This document shows positions 15,001-25,468 of a stretch of 64,000 nt of DNA, piece after piece. Location: the NCBI GenBank assembly GCA_030267565.1, contig BRXU01000052.1, positions 62,001 to 126,000 of the forward strand, in the 5' to 3' direction. The number at the start of each line of letters is the position of its first letter. The stretch's first letter is position 1. The DNA is from Pleodorina starrii (lineage: Eukaryota > Chlorophyta > Chlorophyceae > Chlamydomonadales > Volvocaceae). Position numbers and translations under genes: made by a program. The notes below the pieces were generated by a model. The model did not search any database, had not been told where the DNA came from, and worked only from the letters and a program-made list of their open reading frames with translations.

Positions 15001-18000
15001 TGCCTGCGGTGCACTACAGCAGACACCCTACCGGGGTTTGCGGATGCGAGGATGAGGATGAGGATGAGGGCGGGAGGGGGGGCGGGGCGAGGCCAGGCCA
15101 GGCCAGGGAACCGATGCCCAGCCTGCTGATGACTGAGTGGCCAGCCTGGAACGAACGTGCGGGACAGAGTGGGTGAGCGGAGGTACGGTAGGTTGCGCTA
15201 CTGCTGCTGCGGTTCCGTTCCATTCGCCCGGCCGATTCCCCGCTGCTGTGTGTAATCGATCAAAGCGCGGGCAAGCAAAGGTAGACGCGCGTGTATGTGC
15301 GTGTGTGTGCGTGTGCGTGTAGTAAGTGTCGTACAAGATATGCACGGTCTGAAGTCCAGGCCCGCCCCGCCCACCGACCCTGCTGGATCCGTAGCCGGCC
15401 AACGAATGTACGTTCGTTTTGTGCACGCTAGGACAGGTCCATGGCGGCAACCCAGCGCGCGGCTGGCGACGCGCACATCGAAGATGCATGCGAGCACTAG
15501 GGTTTAGGCAATTCATTCGCAAGCAGTGGCATGGATCGTTCATACCATGGTGAAAACCGCCCATCCCATCAGCACTGGGCACGTAAGCACCATTGGGCCA
15601 GATCAGTAGTACGGTGGGGGACCACGTGCGAACCCCTGGTGACGATCTGTACCAATTTTCCTGCGCGGGCACATGCCTGCGGTGCACTACAGCAGACACC
15701 CTACCGGGGTTTGCGGATGCGAGGATGAGGATGAGGATGAGGGCGGGAGGGGGGGCGGGGCGAGGCCAGGCCAGGCCAGGGAACCGATGCCCAGCCTGCT
15801 GATGACTGAGTGGCCAGCCTGGAACGAACGTGCGGGACAGAGTGGGTGAGCGGAGGTACGGTAGGTTGCGCTACTGCTGCTGCGGTTCCGTTCCATTCGC
15901 CCGGCCGATTCCCCGCTGCTGTGTGTAATCGATCAAAGCGCGGGCAAGCAAAGGTAGACGCGCGTGTATGTGCGTGTGTGTGCGTGTGCGTGTAGTAAGT
16001 GTCGTACAAGATATGCACGGTCTGAAGTCCAGGCCCGCCCCGCCCACCGACCCTGCTGGATCCGTAGCCGGCCAACGAATGTACGTTCGTTTTGTGCACG
16101 CTAGGACAGGTCCATGGCGGCAACCCAGCGCGCGGCTGGCGACGCGCACATCGAAGATGCATGCGAGCACTAGGGTTTAGGCAATTCATTCGCAAGCAGT
16201 GGCATGGATCGTTCATACCATGGTGAAAACCGCCCATCCCATCAGCACTGGGCACGTAAGCACCATTGGGCCAGATCAGTAGTACGGTGGGGGACCACGT
16301 GCGAACCCCTGGTGACGATCTGTACCAATTTTCCTGCGCGGGCACATGCCTGCGGTGCACTACAGCAGACACCCTACCGGGGTTTGCGGATGCGAGGATG
16401 AGGATGAGGATGAGGGCGGGAGGGGGGGCGGGGCGAGGCCAGGCCAGGCCAGGGAACCGATGCCCAGCCTGCTGATGACTGAGTGGCCAGCCTGGAACGA
16501 ACGTGCGGGACAGAGTGGGTGAGCGGAGGTACGGTAGGTTGCGCTACTGCTGCTGCGGTTCCGTTCCATTCGCCCGGCCGATTCCCCGCTGCTGTGTGTA
16601 ATCGATCAAAGTGCGGGCAAGCAAAGGTAGACGCGCGTGTATGTGCGTGTGTGTGCGTGTGCGTGTAGTAAGTGTCGTACAAGATATGCACGGTCTGAAG
16701 TCCAGGCCCGCCCCGCCCACCGACCCTGCTGGATCCGTAGCCGGCCAACGAATGTACGTTCGTTTTGTGCACGCTAGGACAGGTCCATGGCGGCAACCCA
16801 GCGCGCGGCTGGCGACGCGCACATCGAAGATGCATGCGAGCACTAGGGTTTAGGCAATTCATTCGCAAGCAGTGGCATGGATCGTTCATACCATGGTGAA
16901 AACCGCCCATCCCATCAGCACTGGGCACGTAAGCACCATTGGGCCAGATCAGTAGTACGGTGGGGGACCACGTGCGAACCCCTGGTGACGATCTGTACCA
17001 ATTTTCCTGCGCGGGCACATGCCTGCGGTGCACTACAGCAGACACCCTACCGGGGTTTGCGGATGCGAGGATGAGGATGAGGATGAGGGCGGGAGGGGGG
17101 GCGGGGCGAGGCCAGGCCAGGCCAGGGAACCGATGCCCAGCCTGCTGATGACTGAGTGGCCAGCCTGGAACGAACGTGCGGGACAGAGTGGGTGAGCGGA
17201 GGTACGGTAGGTTGCGCTACTGCTGCTGCGGTTCCGTTCCATTCGCCCGGCCGATTCCCCGCTGCTGTGTGTAATCGATCAAAGTGCGGGCAAGCAAAGG
17301 TAGACGCGCGTGTATGTGCGTGTGTGTGCGTGTGCGTGTAGTAAGTGTCGTACAAGATATGCACGGTCTGAAGTCCAGGCCCGCCCCGCCCACCGACCCT
17401 GCTGGATCCGTAGCCGGCCAACGAATGTACGTTCGTTTTGTGCACGCTAGGACAGGTCCATGGCGGCAACCCAGCGCGCGGCTGGCGACGCGCACATCGA
17501 AGATGCATGCGAGCACTAGGGTTTAGGCAATTCATTCGCAAGCAGTGGCATGGATCGTTCATACCATGGTGAAAACCGCCCATCCCATCAGCACTGGGCA
17601 CGTAAGCACCATTGGGCCAGATCAGTAGTACGGTGGGGGACCACGTGCGAACCCCTGGTGACGATCTGTACCAATTTTCCTGCGCGGGCACATGCCTGCG
17701 GTGCACTACAGCAGACACCCTACCGGGGTTTGCGGATGCGAGGATGAGGATGAGGATGAGGGCGGGAGGGGGGGCGGGGCGAGGCCAGGCCAGGCCAGGG
17801 AACCGATGCCCAGCCTGCTGATGACTGAGTGGCCAGCCTGGAACGAACGTGCGGGACAGAGTGGGTGAGCGGAGGTACGGTAGGTTGCGCTACTGCTGCT
17901 GCGGTTCCGTTCCATTCGCCCGGCCGATTCCCCGCTGCTGTGTGTAATCGATCAAAGTGCGGGCAAGCAAAGGTAGACGCGCGTGTATGTGCGTGTGTGT

Positions 18001-21000
18001 GCGTGTGCGTGTAGTAAGTGTCGTACAAGATATGCACGGTCTGAAGTCCAGGCCCGCCCCGCCCACCGACCCTGCTGGATCCGTAGCCGGCCAACGAATG
18101 TACGTTCGTTTTGTGCACGCTAGGACAGGTCCATGGCGGCAACCCAGCGCGCGGCTGGCGACGCGCACATCGAAGATGCATGCGAGCACTAGGGTTTAGG
18201 CAATTCATTCGCAAGCAGTGGCATGGATCGTTCATACCATGGTGAAAACCGCCCATCCCATCAGCACTGGGCACGTAAGCACCATTGGGCCAGATCAGTA
18301 GTACGGTGGGGGACCACGTGCGAACCCCTGGTGACGATCTGTACCAATTTTCCTGCGCGGGCACATGCCTGCGGTGCACTACAGCAGACACCCTACCGGG
18401 GTTTGCGGATGCGAGGATGAGGATGAGGATGAGGGCGGGAGGGGGGGCGGGGCGAGGCCAGGCCAGGCCAGGGAACCGATGCCCAGCCTGCTGATGACTG
18501 AGTGGCCAGCCTGGAACGAACGTGCGGGACAGAGTGGGTGAGCGGAGGTACGGTAGGTTGCGCTACTGCTGCTGCGGTTCCGTTCCATTCGCCCGGCCGA
18601 TTCCCCGCTGCTGTGTGTAATCGATCAAAGCGCGGGCAAGCAAAGGTAGACGCGCGTGTATGTGCGTGTGTGTGCGTGTGCGTGTAGTAAGTGTCGTACA
18701 AGATATGCACGGTCTGAAGTCCAGGCCCGCCCCGCCCACCGACCCTGCTGGATCCGTAGCCGGCCAACGAATGTACGTTCGTTTTGTGCACGCTAGGACA
18801 GGTCCATGGCGGCAACCCAGCGCGCGGCTGGCGACGCGCACATCGAAGATGCATGCGAGCACTAGGGTTTAGGCAATTCATTCGCAAGCAGTGGCATGGA
18901 TCGTTCATACCATGGTGAAAACCGCCCATCCCATCAGCACTGGGCACGTAAGCACCATTGGGCCAGATCAGTAGTACGGTGGGGGACCACGTGCGAACCC
19001 CTGGTGACGATCTGTACCAATTTTCCTGCGCGGGCACATGCCTGCGGTGCACTACAGCAGACACCCTACCGGGGTTTGCGGATGCGAGGATGAGGATGAG
19101 GATGAGGGCGGGAGGGGGGGCGGGGCGAGGCCAGGCCAGGCCAGGGAACCGATGCCCAGCCTGCTGATGACTGAGTGGCCAGCCTGGAACGAACGTGCGG
19201 GACAGAGTGGGTGAGCGGAGGTACGGTAGGTTGCGCTACTGCTGCTGCGGTTCCGTTCCATTCGCCCGGCCGATTCCCCGCTGCTGTGTGTAATCGATCA
19301 AAGTGCGGGCAAGCAAAGGTAGACGCGCGTGTATGTGCGTGTGTGTGCGTGTGCGTGTAGTAAGTGTCGTACAAGATATGCACGGTCTGAAGTCCAGGCC
19401 CGCCCCGCCCACCGACCCTGCTGGATCCGTAGCCGGCCAACGAATGTACGTTCGTTTTGTGCACGCTAGGACAGGTCCATGGCGGCAACCCAGCGCGCGG
19501 CTGGCGACGCGCACATCGAAGATGCATGCGAGCACTAGGGTTTAGGCAATTCATTCGCAAGCAGTGGCATGGATCGTTCATACCATGGTGAAAACCGCCC
19601 ATCCCATCAGCACTGGGCACGTAAGCACCATTGGGCCAGATCAGTAGTACGGTGGGGGACCACGTGCGAACCCCTGGTGACGATCTGTACCAATTTTCCT
19701 GCGCGGGCACATGCCTGCGGTGCACTACAGCAGACACCCTACCGGGGTTTGCGGATGCGAGGATGAGGATGAGGATGAGGGCGGGAGGGGGGGCGGGGCG
19801 AGGCCAGGCCAGGCCAGGGAACCGATGCCCAGCCTGCTGATGACTGAGTGGCCAGCCTGGAACGAACGTGCGGGACAGAGTGGGTGAGCGGAGGTACGGT
19901 AGGTTGCGCTACTGCTGCTGCGGTTCCGTTCCATTCGCCCGGCCGATTCCCCGCTGCTGTGTGTAATCGATCAAAGCGCGGGCAAGCAAAGGTAGACGCG
20001 CGTGTATGTGCGTGTGTGTGCGTGTGCGTGTAGTAAGTGTCGTACAAGATATGCACGGTCTGAAGTCCAGGCCCGCCCCGCCCACCGACCCTGCTGGATC
20101 CGTAGCCGGCCAACGAATGTACGTTCGTTTTGTGCACGCTAGGACAGGTCCATGGCGGCAACCCAGCGCGCGGCTGGCGACGCGCACATCGAAGATGCAT
20201 GCGAGCACTAGGGTTTAGGCAATTCATTCGCAAGCAGTGGCATGGATCGTTCATACCATGGTGAAAACCGCCCATCCCATCAGCACTGGGCACGTAAGCA
20301 CCATTGGGCCAGATCAGTAGTACGGTGGGGGACCACGTGCGAACCCCTGGTGACGATCTGTACCAATTTTCCTGCGCGGGCACATGCCTGCGGTGCACTA
20401 CAGCAGACACCCTACCGGGGTTTGCGGATGCGAGGATGAGGATGAGGATGAGGGCGGGAGGGGGGGCGGGGCGAGGCCAGGCCAGGCCAGGGAACCGATG
20501 CCCAGCCTGCTGATGACTGAGTGGCCAGCCTGGAACGAACGTGCGGGACAGAGTGGGTGAGCGGAGGTACGGTAGGTTGCGCTACTGCTGCTGCGGTTCC
20601 GTTCCATTCGCCCGGCCGATTCCCCGCTGCTGTGTGTAATCGATCAAAGTGCGGGCAAGCAAAGGTAGACGCGCGTGTATGTGCGTGTGTGTGCGTGTGC
20701 GTGTAGTAAGTGTCGTACAAGATATGCACGGTCTGAAGTCCAGGCCCGCCCCGCCCACCGACCCTGCTGGATCCGTAGCCGGCCAACGAATGTACGTTCG
20801 TTTTGTGCACGCTAGGACAGGTCCATGGCGGCAACCCAGCGCGCGGCTGGCGACGCGCACATCGAAGATGCATGCGAGCACTAGGGTTTAGGCAATTCAT
20901 TCGCAAGCAGTGGCATGGATCGTTCATACCATGGTGAAAACCGCCCATCCCATCAGCACTGGGCACGTAAGCACCATTGGGCCAGATCAGTAGTACGGTG

Positions 21001-21931
21001 GGGGACCACGTGCGAACCCCTGGTGACGATCTGTACCAATTTTCCTGCGCGGGCACATGCCTGCGGTGCACTACAGCAGACACCCTACCGGGGTTTGCGG
21101 ATGCGAGGATGAGGATGAGGATGAGGGCGGGAGGGGGGGCGGGGCGAGGCCAGGCCAGGCCAGGGAACCGATGCCCAGCCTGCTGATGACTGAGTGGCCA
21201 GCCTGGAACGAACGTGCGGGACAGAGTGGGTGAGCGGAGGTACGGTAGGTTGCGCTACTGCTGCTGCGGTTCCGTTCCATTCGCCCGGCCGATTCCCCGC
21301 TGCTGTGTGTAATCGATCAAAGCGCGGGCAAGCAAAGGTAGACGCGCGTGTATGTGCGTGTGTGTGCGTGTGCGTGTAGTAAGTGTCGTACAAGATATGC
21401 ACGGTCTGAAGTCCAGGCCCGCCCCGCCCACCGACCCTGCTGGATCCGTAGCCGGCCAACGAATGTACGTTCGTTTTGTGCACGCTAGGACAGGTCCATG
21501 GCGGCAACCCAGCGTGCGGCTGGCGACGCGCACATCGAAGATGCATGCGAGCACTAGGGTTTAGGCAATTCATTCGCAAGCAGTGGCATGGATCGTTCAT
21601 ACCATGGTGAAAACCGCCCGTCCCATCAGCACTGGGCACGTAAGCACCATTGGGCCAGATCAGTAGTACGGTGGGGGACCACGTGCGAACCCCTGGTGAC
21701 GATCTGTACCAATTTTCCTGCGCGGGCACATGCCTGCGGTGCACTACAGCAGACACCCTACCGGGGTTTGCGGATGCGAGGATGAGGATGAGGATGAGGG
21801 CGGGAGGGGGGGCGGGGCGAGGCCAGGCCAGGCCAGGGAACCGATGCCCAGCCTGCTGATGACTGAGTGGCCAGCCTGGAACGAACGTGCGGGACAGAGT
21901 GGGTGAGCGGAGGTACGGTAGGTTGCGCTAC
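1..21931. repeat. 673-bp satellite array, left block (about 32.6 copies)
   Basis: Tandem head-to-tail copies start at 1, 674, 1341, 2014 and then every 673 bp to 21531. The copy at 674 is 667 bp because it lacks one GGATGA unit. Each unit holds a GGATGA microsatellite, a G-rich tract able to form a quadruplex, a GGCCA triplet repeat, a (GT)n-like stretch and the telomere-like motif AGGGTTTAGG. Copies from about 6 to 16 kb look nearly identical, while those near 1-5 kb carry more substitutions. Several frames stay open across the unit, but this follows from low stop-codon density and I see no coding logic. The array ends inside a unit (unit position about 400) at the insert junction. It is most likely a subtelomeric or pericentromeric satellite; that role is inferred. 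Confidence 0.97.
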
Positions 21932-22315
21932 CAGGATCACGTACAGGCAGTCATCCCGCACATGCAGAGCCTGCAGTGTTCGAAAGTTGGTTCTGTCGCA
22001 GATGTCTATGCACAGCATAGTCTGGCCACCGTGGCGCGTGACCAGGGAGTCGTTGGCGTCCTCGATCACGATGCCCTCTGGCTGAAGGACTTTGAAGATG
22101 CGCGTCCTTCCGTCCATGCGCAGCACGTCGGCGATATCCTTGGGCAGCTGGACTCTCTTGCTCTCTCTTGCACCACTCTTGGTCCGACATAGGGTGAGGA
22201 AGTTGCGCTTCCGACTCACGCAGACTTCGTTGTTGCTGCGACGCATCTTGACGGCCCACACGCTGCGCCCGTCGCAGCGCCTTGTCGACGTCAGGGTCGC
22301 CGTCGTCATCGTCAT
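21932..22315 (-). pseudogene. 3'-truncated gene cut at the satellite junction
   Basis: An open frame runs leftwards from the ATG at 22315 and encodes about 128 residues before crossing, in frame, into satellite DNA at 21931, where it continues for 57 meaningless codons. The insert-encoded part is compact and has mixed composition (it contains LPKDIADVLRMDG and GQTMLCIDICDRTNF), as expected of a real protein. A second frame starting at 22343 has an acidic start (LLLPNDDDDGDPDVD), so the true N-terminus may involve a frameshift. I recognise no family. The truncation shows that the left edge of the insert is a breakpoint inside a gene. Confidence 0.5.
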
Positions 22316-22620
22316 TTGGTAGCAGCAGAGCAGCAGATGTCATCTATCGGAACTGCGCTTGCACATATTTATTTATTGGCAATGCCGTACACACAGGGCC
22401 CCAAACCTAAAAAGGGTTCGTGATTTCATATAACCCGTTGGAAGTATTTGGGAGTCATTAAAAATACGGTCGCATCCTGAGCTGCGAATCGCAGTGCCTC
22501 TGGCAGCATCCAGCCGAAAAGCCCTCTCTTCAAGTAAGTGTTCTCTAGTATTTTGCACCATGCTGACGGAGAGCCTCCCGGAAGCGTTGATATTATCTTG
22601 CTCACATTAGCGAATTGCAA
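22316..22620. other. Intergenic region, no clear gene
   Basis: This stretch lies between the divergent starts of the truncated left gene and the 22621 gene. It has an AT-rich patch near 22366-22380 and a TTTTGCACCATGCTG sequence near 22550 that resembles the loop of the family A palindromes. A 62-codon minus-strand frame (22373-22561) is present but shows nothing recognisable. The region could hold promoters for both flanking genes. Confidence 0.4.
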
Positions 22621-23334
22621 ATGGAACCCGCAGTGGAATACCATCCCGGGTACTACGATGCATCAGACTTCCACGAGGATCGCCGGGGACGCCACCAGAG
22701 GCTCTACGGATACAGGAGACATATTCGCCCAGTCGCCCAGTCGCCTCCTCGGAACCAGTTCGCGCCTCCTCGCCGGTTCGCACCTCGGAACCAGTTCGCG
22801 CCTCGGAACCAGTTCGCGCCTCGGAACCAGTTCGCGCCTCGGAACCAGTTCGCGCCTCGGAACCAGTTCGTGCAGCCGCCGCGGTTCGGCCCTCCTCATC
22901 ACCCCGCGCGACAGCCGGTGGTGCCCATCCATGAAGAAGAGCCTACTAGGGACGCGGATAGGCTGGTCAACGGCTTTTGGAGGGCCGTGACGCCGGTGAC
23001 CACCCGGTACCACTTTCGGCGACTGGCTATTGTTGAGTATGATGATGATCTCGAGGAACCATACGCGCAAGGCACGGAGCTGGTGCGCATCAACGGGCGC
23101 GTGCGCAGGCTGCCGGTGTTCGTAATCCGCCCTGGTGACCAGCGCCGCGCGCCCGCGGCCGGATTCGAGACGGTCGACTTGCAGACCGACGAGCAGGACG
23201 ACGACGAGCCGGTGGTCAACAGGCATGCCGACGAGCCGGTGGTCAACAGGCATGCCGACGAGCCGGTGGTCGACAGGCATGCCGACGAGCCGGTCTACGA
23301 GCCGGCTGAGCAGATGCTGCGGGGTATGGTTTAG
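22621..23334 (+). CDS. Repeat-rich low-complexity protein (FAPRNQ and DEPVVNRHA repeats)
   Basis: The gene encodes 237 residues. I chose the ATG at 22621; an in-frame TTG lies two codons upstream. Residues about 41-82 contain about six copies of a six-residue FAPRNQ-type repeat from an 18-bp tandem array, and the C-terminal part has about four copies of a nine-residue DEPVVNRHA-type repeat. Between them is a less repetitive core of about 100 residues that includes an acidic EYDDDLEEPY segment and a GRVRRLPVFVIRPGD segment. There is no signal peptide or membrane segment. Most of the protein is probably disordered. I do not recognise a family; a structural or nucleic-acid-binding role in a virus-like element is only a guess. 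Confidence 0.6.
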   Translation: MEPAVEYHPGYYDASDFHEDRRGRHQRLYGYRRHIRPVAQSPPRNQFAPPRRFAPRNQFAPRNQFAPRNQFAPRNQFAPRNQFVQPPRFGPPHHPARQPVVPIHEEEPTRDADRLVNGFWRAVTPVTTRYHFRRLAIVEYDDDLEEPYAQGTELVRINGRVRRLPVFVIRPGDQRRAPAAGFETVDLQTDEQDDDEPVVNRHADEPVVNRHADEPVVDRHADEPVYEPAEQMLRGMV

Positions 23335-23362
23335 CCCGCCTGCTCTTCTCCGTCGGTCGGAG

Positions 23363-23448
23363 CAGGGTGCATGCAGGGCGACTTGTGGCGAAATCGGCTA
23401 TTGTCCTTAGGGCGTTTTCTGGCGACTTACAACTCGCCCTACACCCTG
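23363..23448. repeat. Family B palindromic MITE (diverged copy)
   Basis: An imperfect hairpin with CAGGGTGC at the left end, ACACCCTG at the right end and the family B core TTGTCCTTAGG. It lies 28 bp after the stop of the 22621 gene. The flanking 8-mers match only partly, which fits an old insertion. The 23335-23689 gap holds this hairpin and the partial family A copy and no gene that I can support. Confidence 0.7.
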
Positions 23449-23495
23449 TGTCGGGCCACGGCTGAGCACGACACTTTGGGGCCAGGCCGTTTTGG

Positions 23496-23533
23496 GCTTC
23501 TTAAAAGACTTGGCAGACGCAGAATGGTGCAAA
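23496..23533. repeat. Family A MITE remnant (left arm)
   Basis: The sequence reads CTTCTTAAAAGACTTGGCAG followed by ACGCAGAATGGTGCAAA. It matches the left arm and loop of family A, but the right arm is missing. Confidence 0.6.
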
Positions 23534-23689
23534 TTCGTGATTTTCTTGTTCGTCTGGGAGCCTGTCTGTCCGTACAATCGTGATTCGGGTTGGATCATCG
23601 ATGGCATCTTAGAGGCCGATGTGTTTTCATTGCGGGACCTCCAAGAGGTGTTGGGCTGTACTACTGTCTGCGGTTGCGCTTCTTCTCGC

Positions 23690-25111
23690 TCACGTGTTTT
23701 TTGGAGTCGTTCCTGCTCTCGTCGTTTCTTCTAAGGTGGTGTACATCTGTCGTGTCAATTCCCGCCGATAGCCCAGTTGCCTGGGCTTGTAGCCCAGCTC
23801 GCATAATAAGATCAGCGCAATGACATCTATATCACATGGGGTTGGCAGGTTTTGGGGCTTTGAGCGTTCACTTACAAGCGCGGCTTGTGATATCAACTTA
23901 TGATTTGTGCCCCATTTCTGCTCAGAATGACCTTCAAGGCACAGCTTCTCAATGGCGCCAGACCGCTCGCTGTCGTAAGGAATAATATTATCACGGCGCA
24001 TTCGTTCTTTTAGGATTGCCCAGTACAGGGTGTACACTCCACACATAGGGGCCGAGTACTGCACCCTGGGGCAGGCGGGCAAGAGGTACCGAAGCTTGAT
24101 TCTCTTGACATTTCCTCCTATAGTAGTGCCAAACCTGTGTTTAGAGTATGTCTCCAGGAGCTCGAGAAAACAGGTGCTCGCTTCGCTGTAATAGGCATTG
24201 TATCCATGAGGCTCATAGCAGACCACTGAGTACCTAATTTCATTGTCATCGACGTGTGTGGCTGAAAACTGGAGGAGGTTGGCGTGTCTGTGTTCATGCC
24301 GTTTAGCACCTGACTCTTCATGTGTCTCACGTATGACATTATAATCAATGAAGGCTGTCGTTAACTCGGTTACTGTGAACGTATCAAAGAGTCCGAGTTT
24401 CATCATACAATTCTTGACGTCATCAAGTGTCGCTTCGATATGCTCCAAGTAGTGTATGTGTGATGAGTCGTAGTCATTAACCACCAACGTTCCACTCAGG
24501 TAATCCTCAAAATTGCGATAGAGGTATTTCAATATGTAACTCTTCTTAAACCATACAGGACGACCATTGCAATCCCCTTCACTTGCCAGGTACTTGCTGT
24601 TGCCAAAAAACACGCACCCGTCATCCGTGACCGTGATAATTTCTTCGTGTGTTCGTAGTCTCGCCACTTTCACACCAAAGTACTCGACGCACATGTCGAT
24701 CATGTGCCTCAAATCGTCATTTTGAATGCCATGGTAACAGTGCATTAGCACTGACTGTGAGCAAACCCTGAGGTAAAGGCCCTGCGTGGCAAGTACTTCG
24801 GCAAAGTCGTGGTAAAGGCCATCGTTTCCATACCTCTGGTACAGGTTGTGGAACTTCAAGTTTGATGAATCAAGCTTTTCGAAGCAACGATCTTTCAGTC
24901 TTTCATTATTGAACAACCATGTATGCATTTGTTGCATGTGATTCGTGATTTTCTGTGACAAAGTGCCATCGTGCGTGTAGTGGTGGTGGTTGGCAATTTT
25001 GACTTGTTGATTAAAGTAATCCACTACATCCTGGCCAAAGTCGGCGACAACGTCATCCAGCACAGGGCTATGCATTGACATATGCCCATAACCTCCCAGC
25101 TGCTGCTTCAT
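23690..25111 (-). CDS. Ulp1/adenain-like cysteine protease (EPHG type)
   Basis: The 473-residue protein starts at the ATG at 25111, the first ATG in this frame. The frame is open upstream to about 25432 through a basic G/R/S-rich repeat, so the true start is uncertain. The C-terminal half holds a protease triad pattern: His276 in HANLLQF, Glu300 in CYEPHG, Gln351 and Cys357 in VQYSAPMCGVYTLYW. The order His, acidic, Gln-x5-Cys is that of the C48/C5 cysteine protease clan (Ulp1, adenain, NCLDV maturation proteases). The EPHG and YxLYW signatures resemble a conserved protein of giant viruses. In viruses such enzymes cleave capsid or core precursors. The N-terminal 270 residues are unrecognised. 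A truncated paralogue of the same core lies at 30846-31373. Confidence 0.7.
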   Translation of the reverse strand: MKQQLGGYGHMSMHSPVLDDVVADFGQDVVDYFNQQVKIANHHHYTHDGTLSQKITNHMQQMHTWLFNNERLKDRCFEKLDSSNLKFHNLYQRYGNDGLYHDFAEVLATQGLYLRVCSQSVLMHCYHGIQNDDLRHMIDMCVEYFGVKVARLRTHEEIITVTDDGCVFFGNSKYLASEGDCNGRPVWFKKSYILKYLYRNFEDYLSGTLVVNDYDSSHIHYLEHIEATLDDVKNCMMKLGLFDTFTVTELTTAFIDYNVIRETHEESGAKRHEHRHANLLQFSATHVDDNEIRYSVVCYEPHGYNAYYSEASTCFLELLETYSKHRFGTTIGGNVKRIKLRYLLPACPRVQYSAPMCGVYTLYWAILKERMRRDNIIPYDSERSGAIEKLCLEGHSEQKWGTNHKLISQAALVSERSKPQNLPTPCDIDVIALILLCELGYKPRQLGYRRELTRQMYTTLEETTRAGTTPKNT

Positions 25112-25468
25112 GGATCCTCCCTGACTCCGGCCACTCCGGCCACTCCGGCCACTCCGGACACTCCGGCCACTCCGGCCACTCCGGCCACTCCGGACACTCC
25201 GGCCACTCCGGACACTCCGGCCACTCCGGCCACTCCGGCCACTCCGAGTCGCCCGGGCGGCCCGGGCGCGACTGACGATGCCACGCTTGGCCGCCGGGGT
25301 GGGTGGCTCTACGATTAGTCGTGTTGCTGCCGCGTTTGGCCATAGATACGTAGGTGTGTATGTGTGTGTGTGTATGTGTACAGCGGATACACAAAATCCA
25401 AACAGACTCTTGCACACGTCTATCTGTCTCAACTATCTCCACCGTTTACACCCCGCCTCAAAAAGCAA
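25112..25468. repeat. 9-bp minisatellite and upstream region of the protease gene
   Basis: From about 25124 to 25247 there are about 14 copies of a 9-bp unit (CCACTCCGG and one-base variants). On the minus strand it encodes G/R/S triplets in the protease frame and WPE triplets in another. Because the period is a multiple of three, the array does not show which frame is used. The protease may start upstream of it; an ATG at 25343 opens a different frame. The remaining stretch to 25468 holds a GT-rich run and no gene that I can support. Confidence 0.7.

Noticed and set aside
1..21931. CRISPR array or rDNA spacer as the identity of the tandem repeats
   Set aside because: The repeats are contiguous 673-bp units with no unique spacers, and no rRNA sequence is seen.
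22663..23280. 205-residue minus-strand frame opposite the FAPRNQ gene
   Set aside because: It is a mirror of the in-frame repeats. The plus strand has the better start and more protein-like core.
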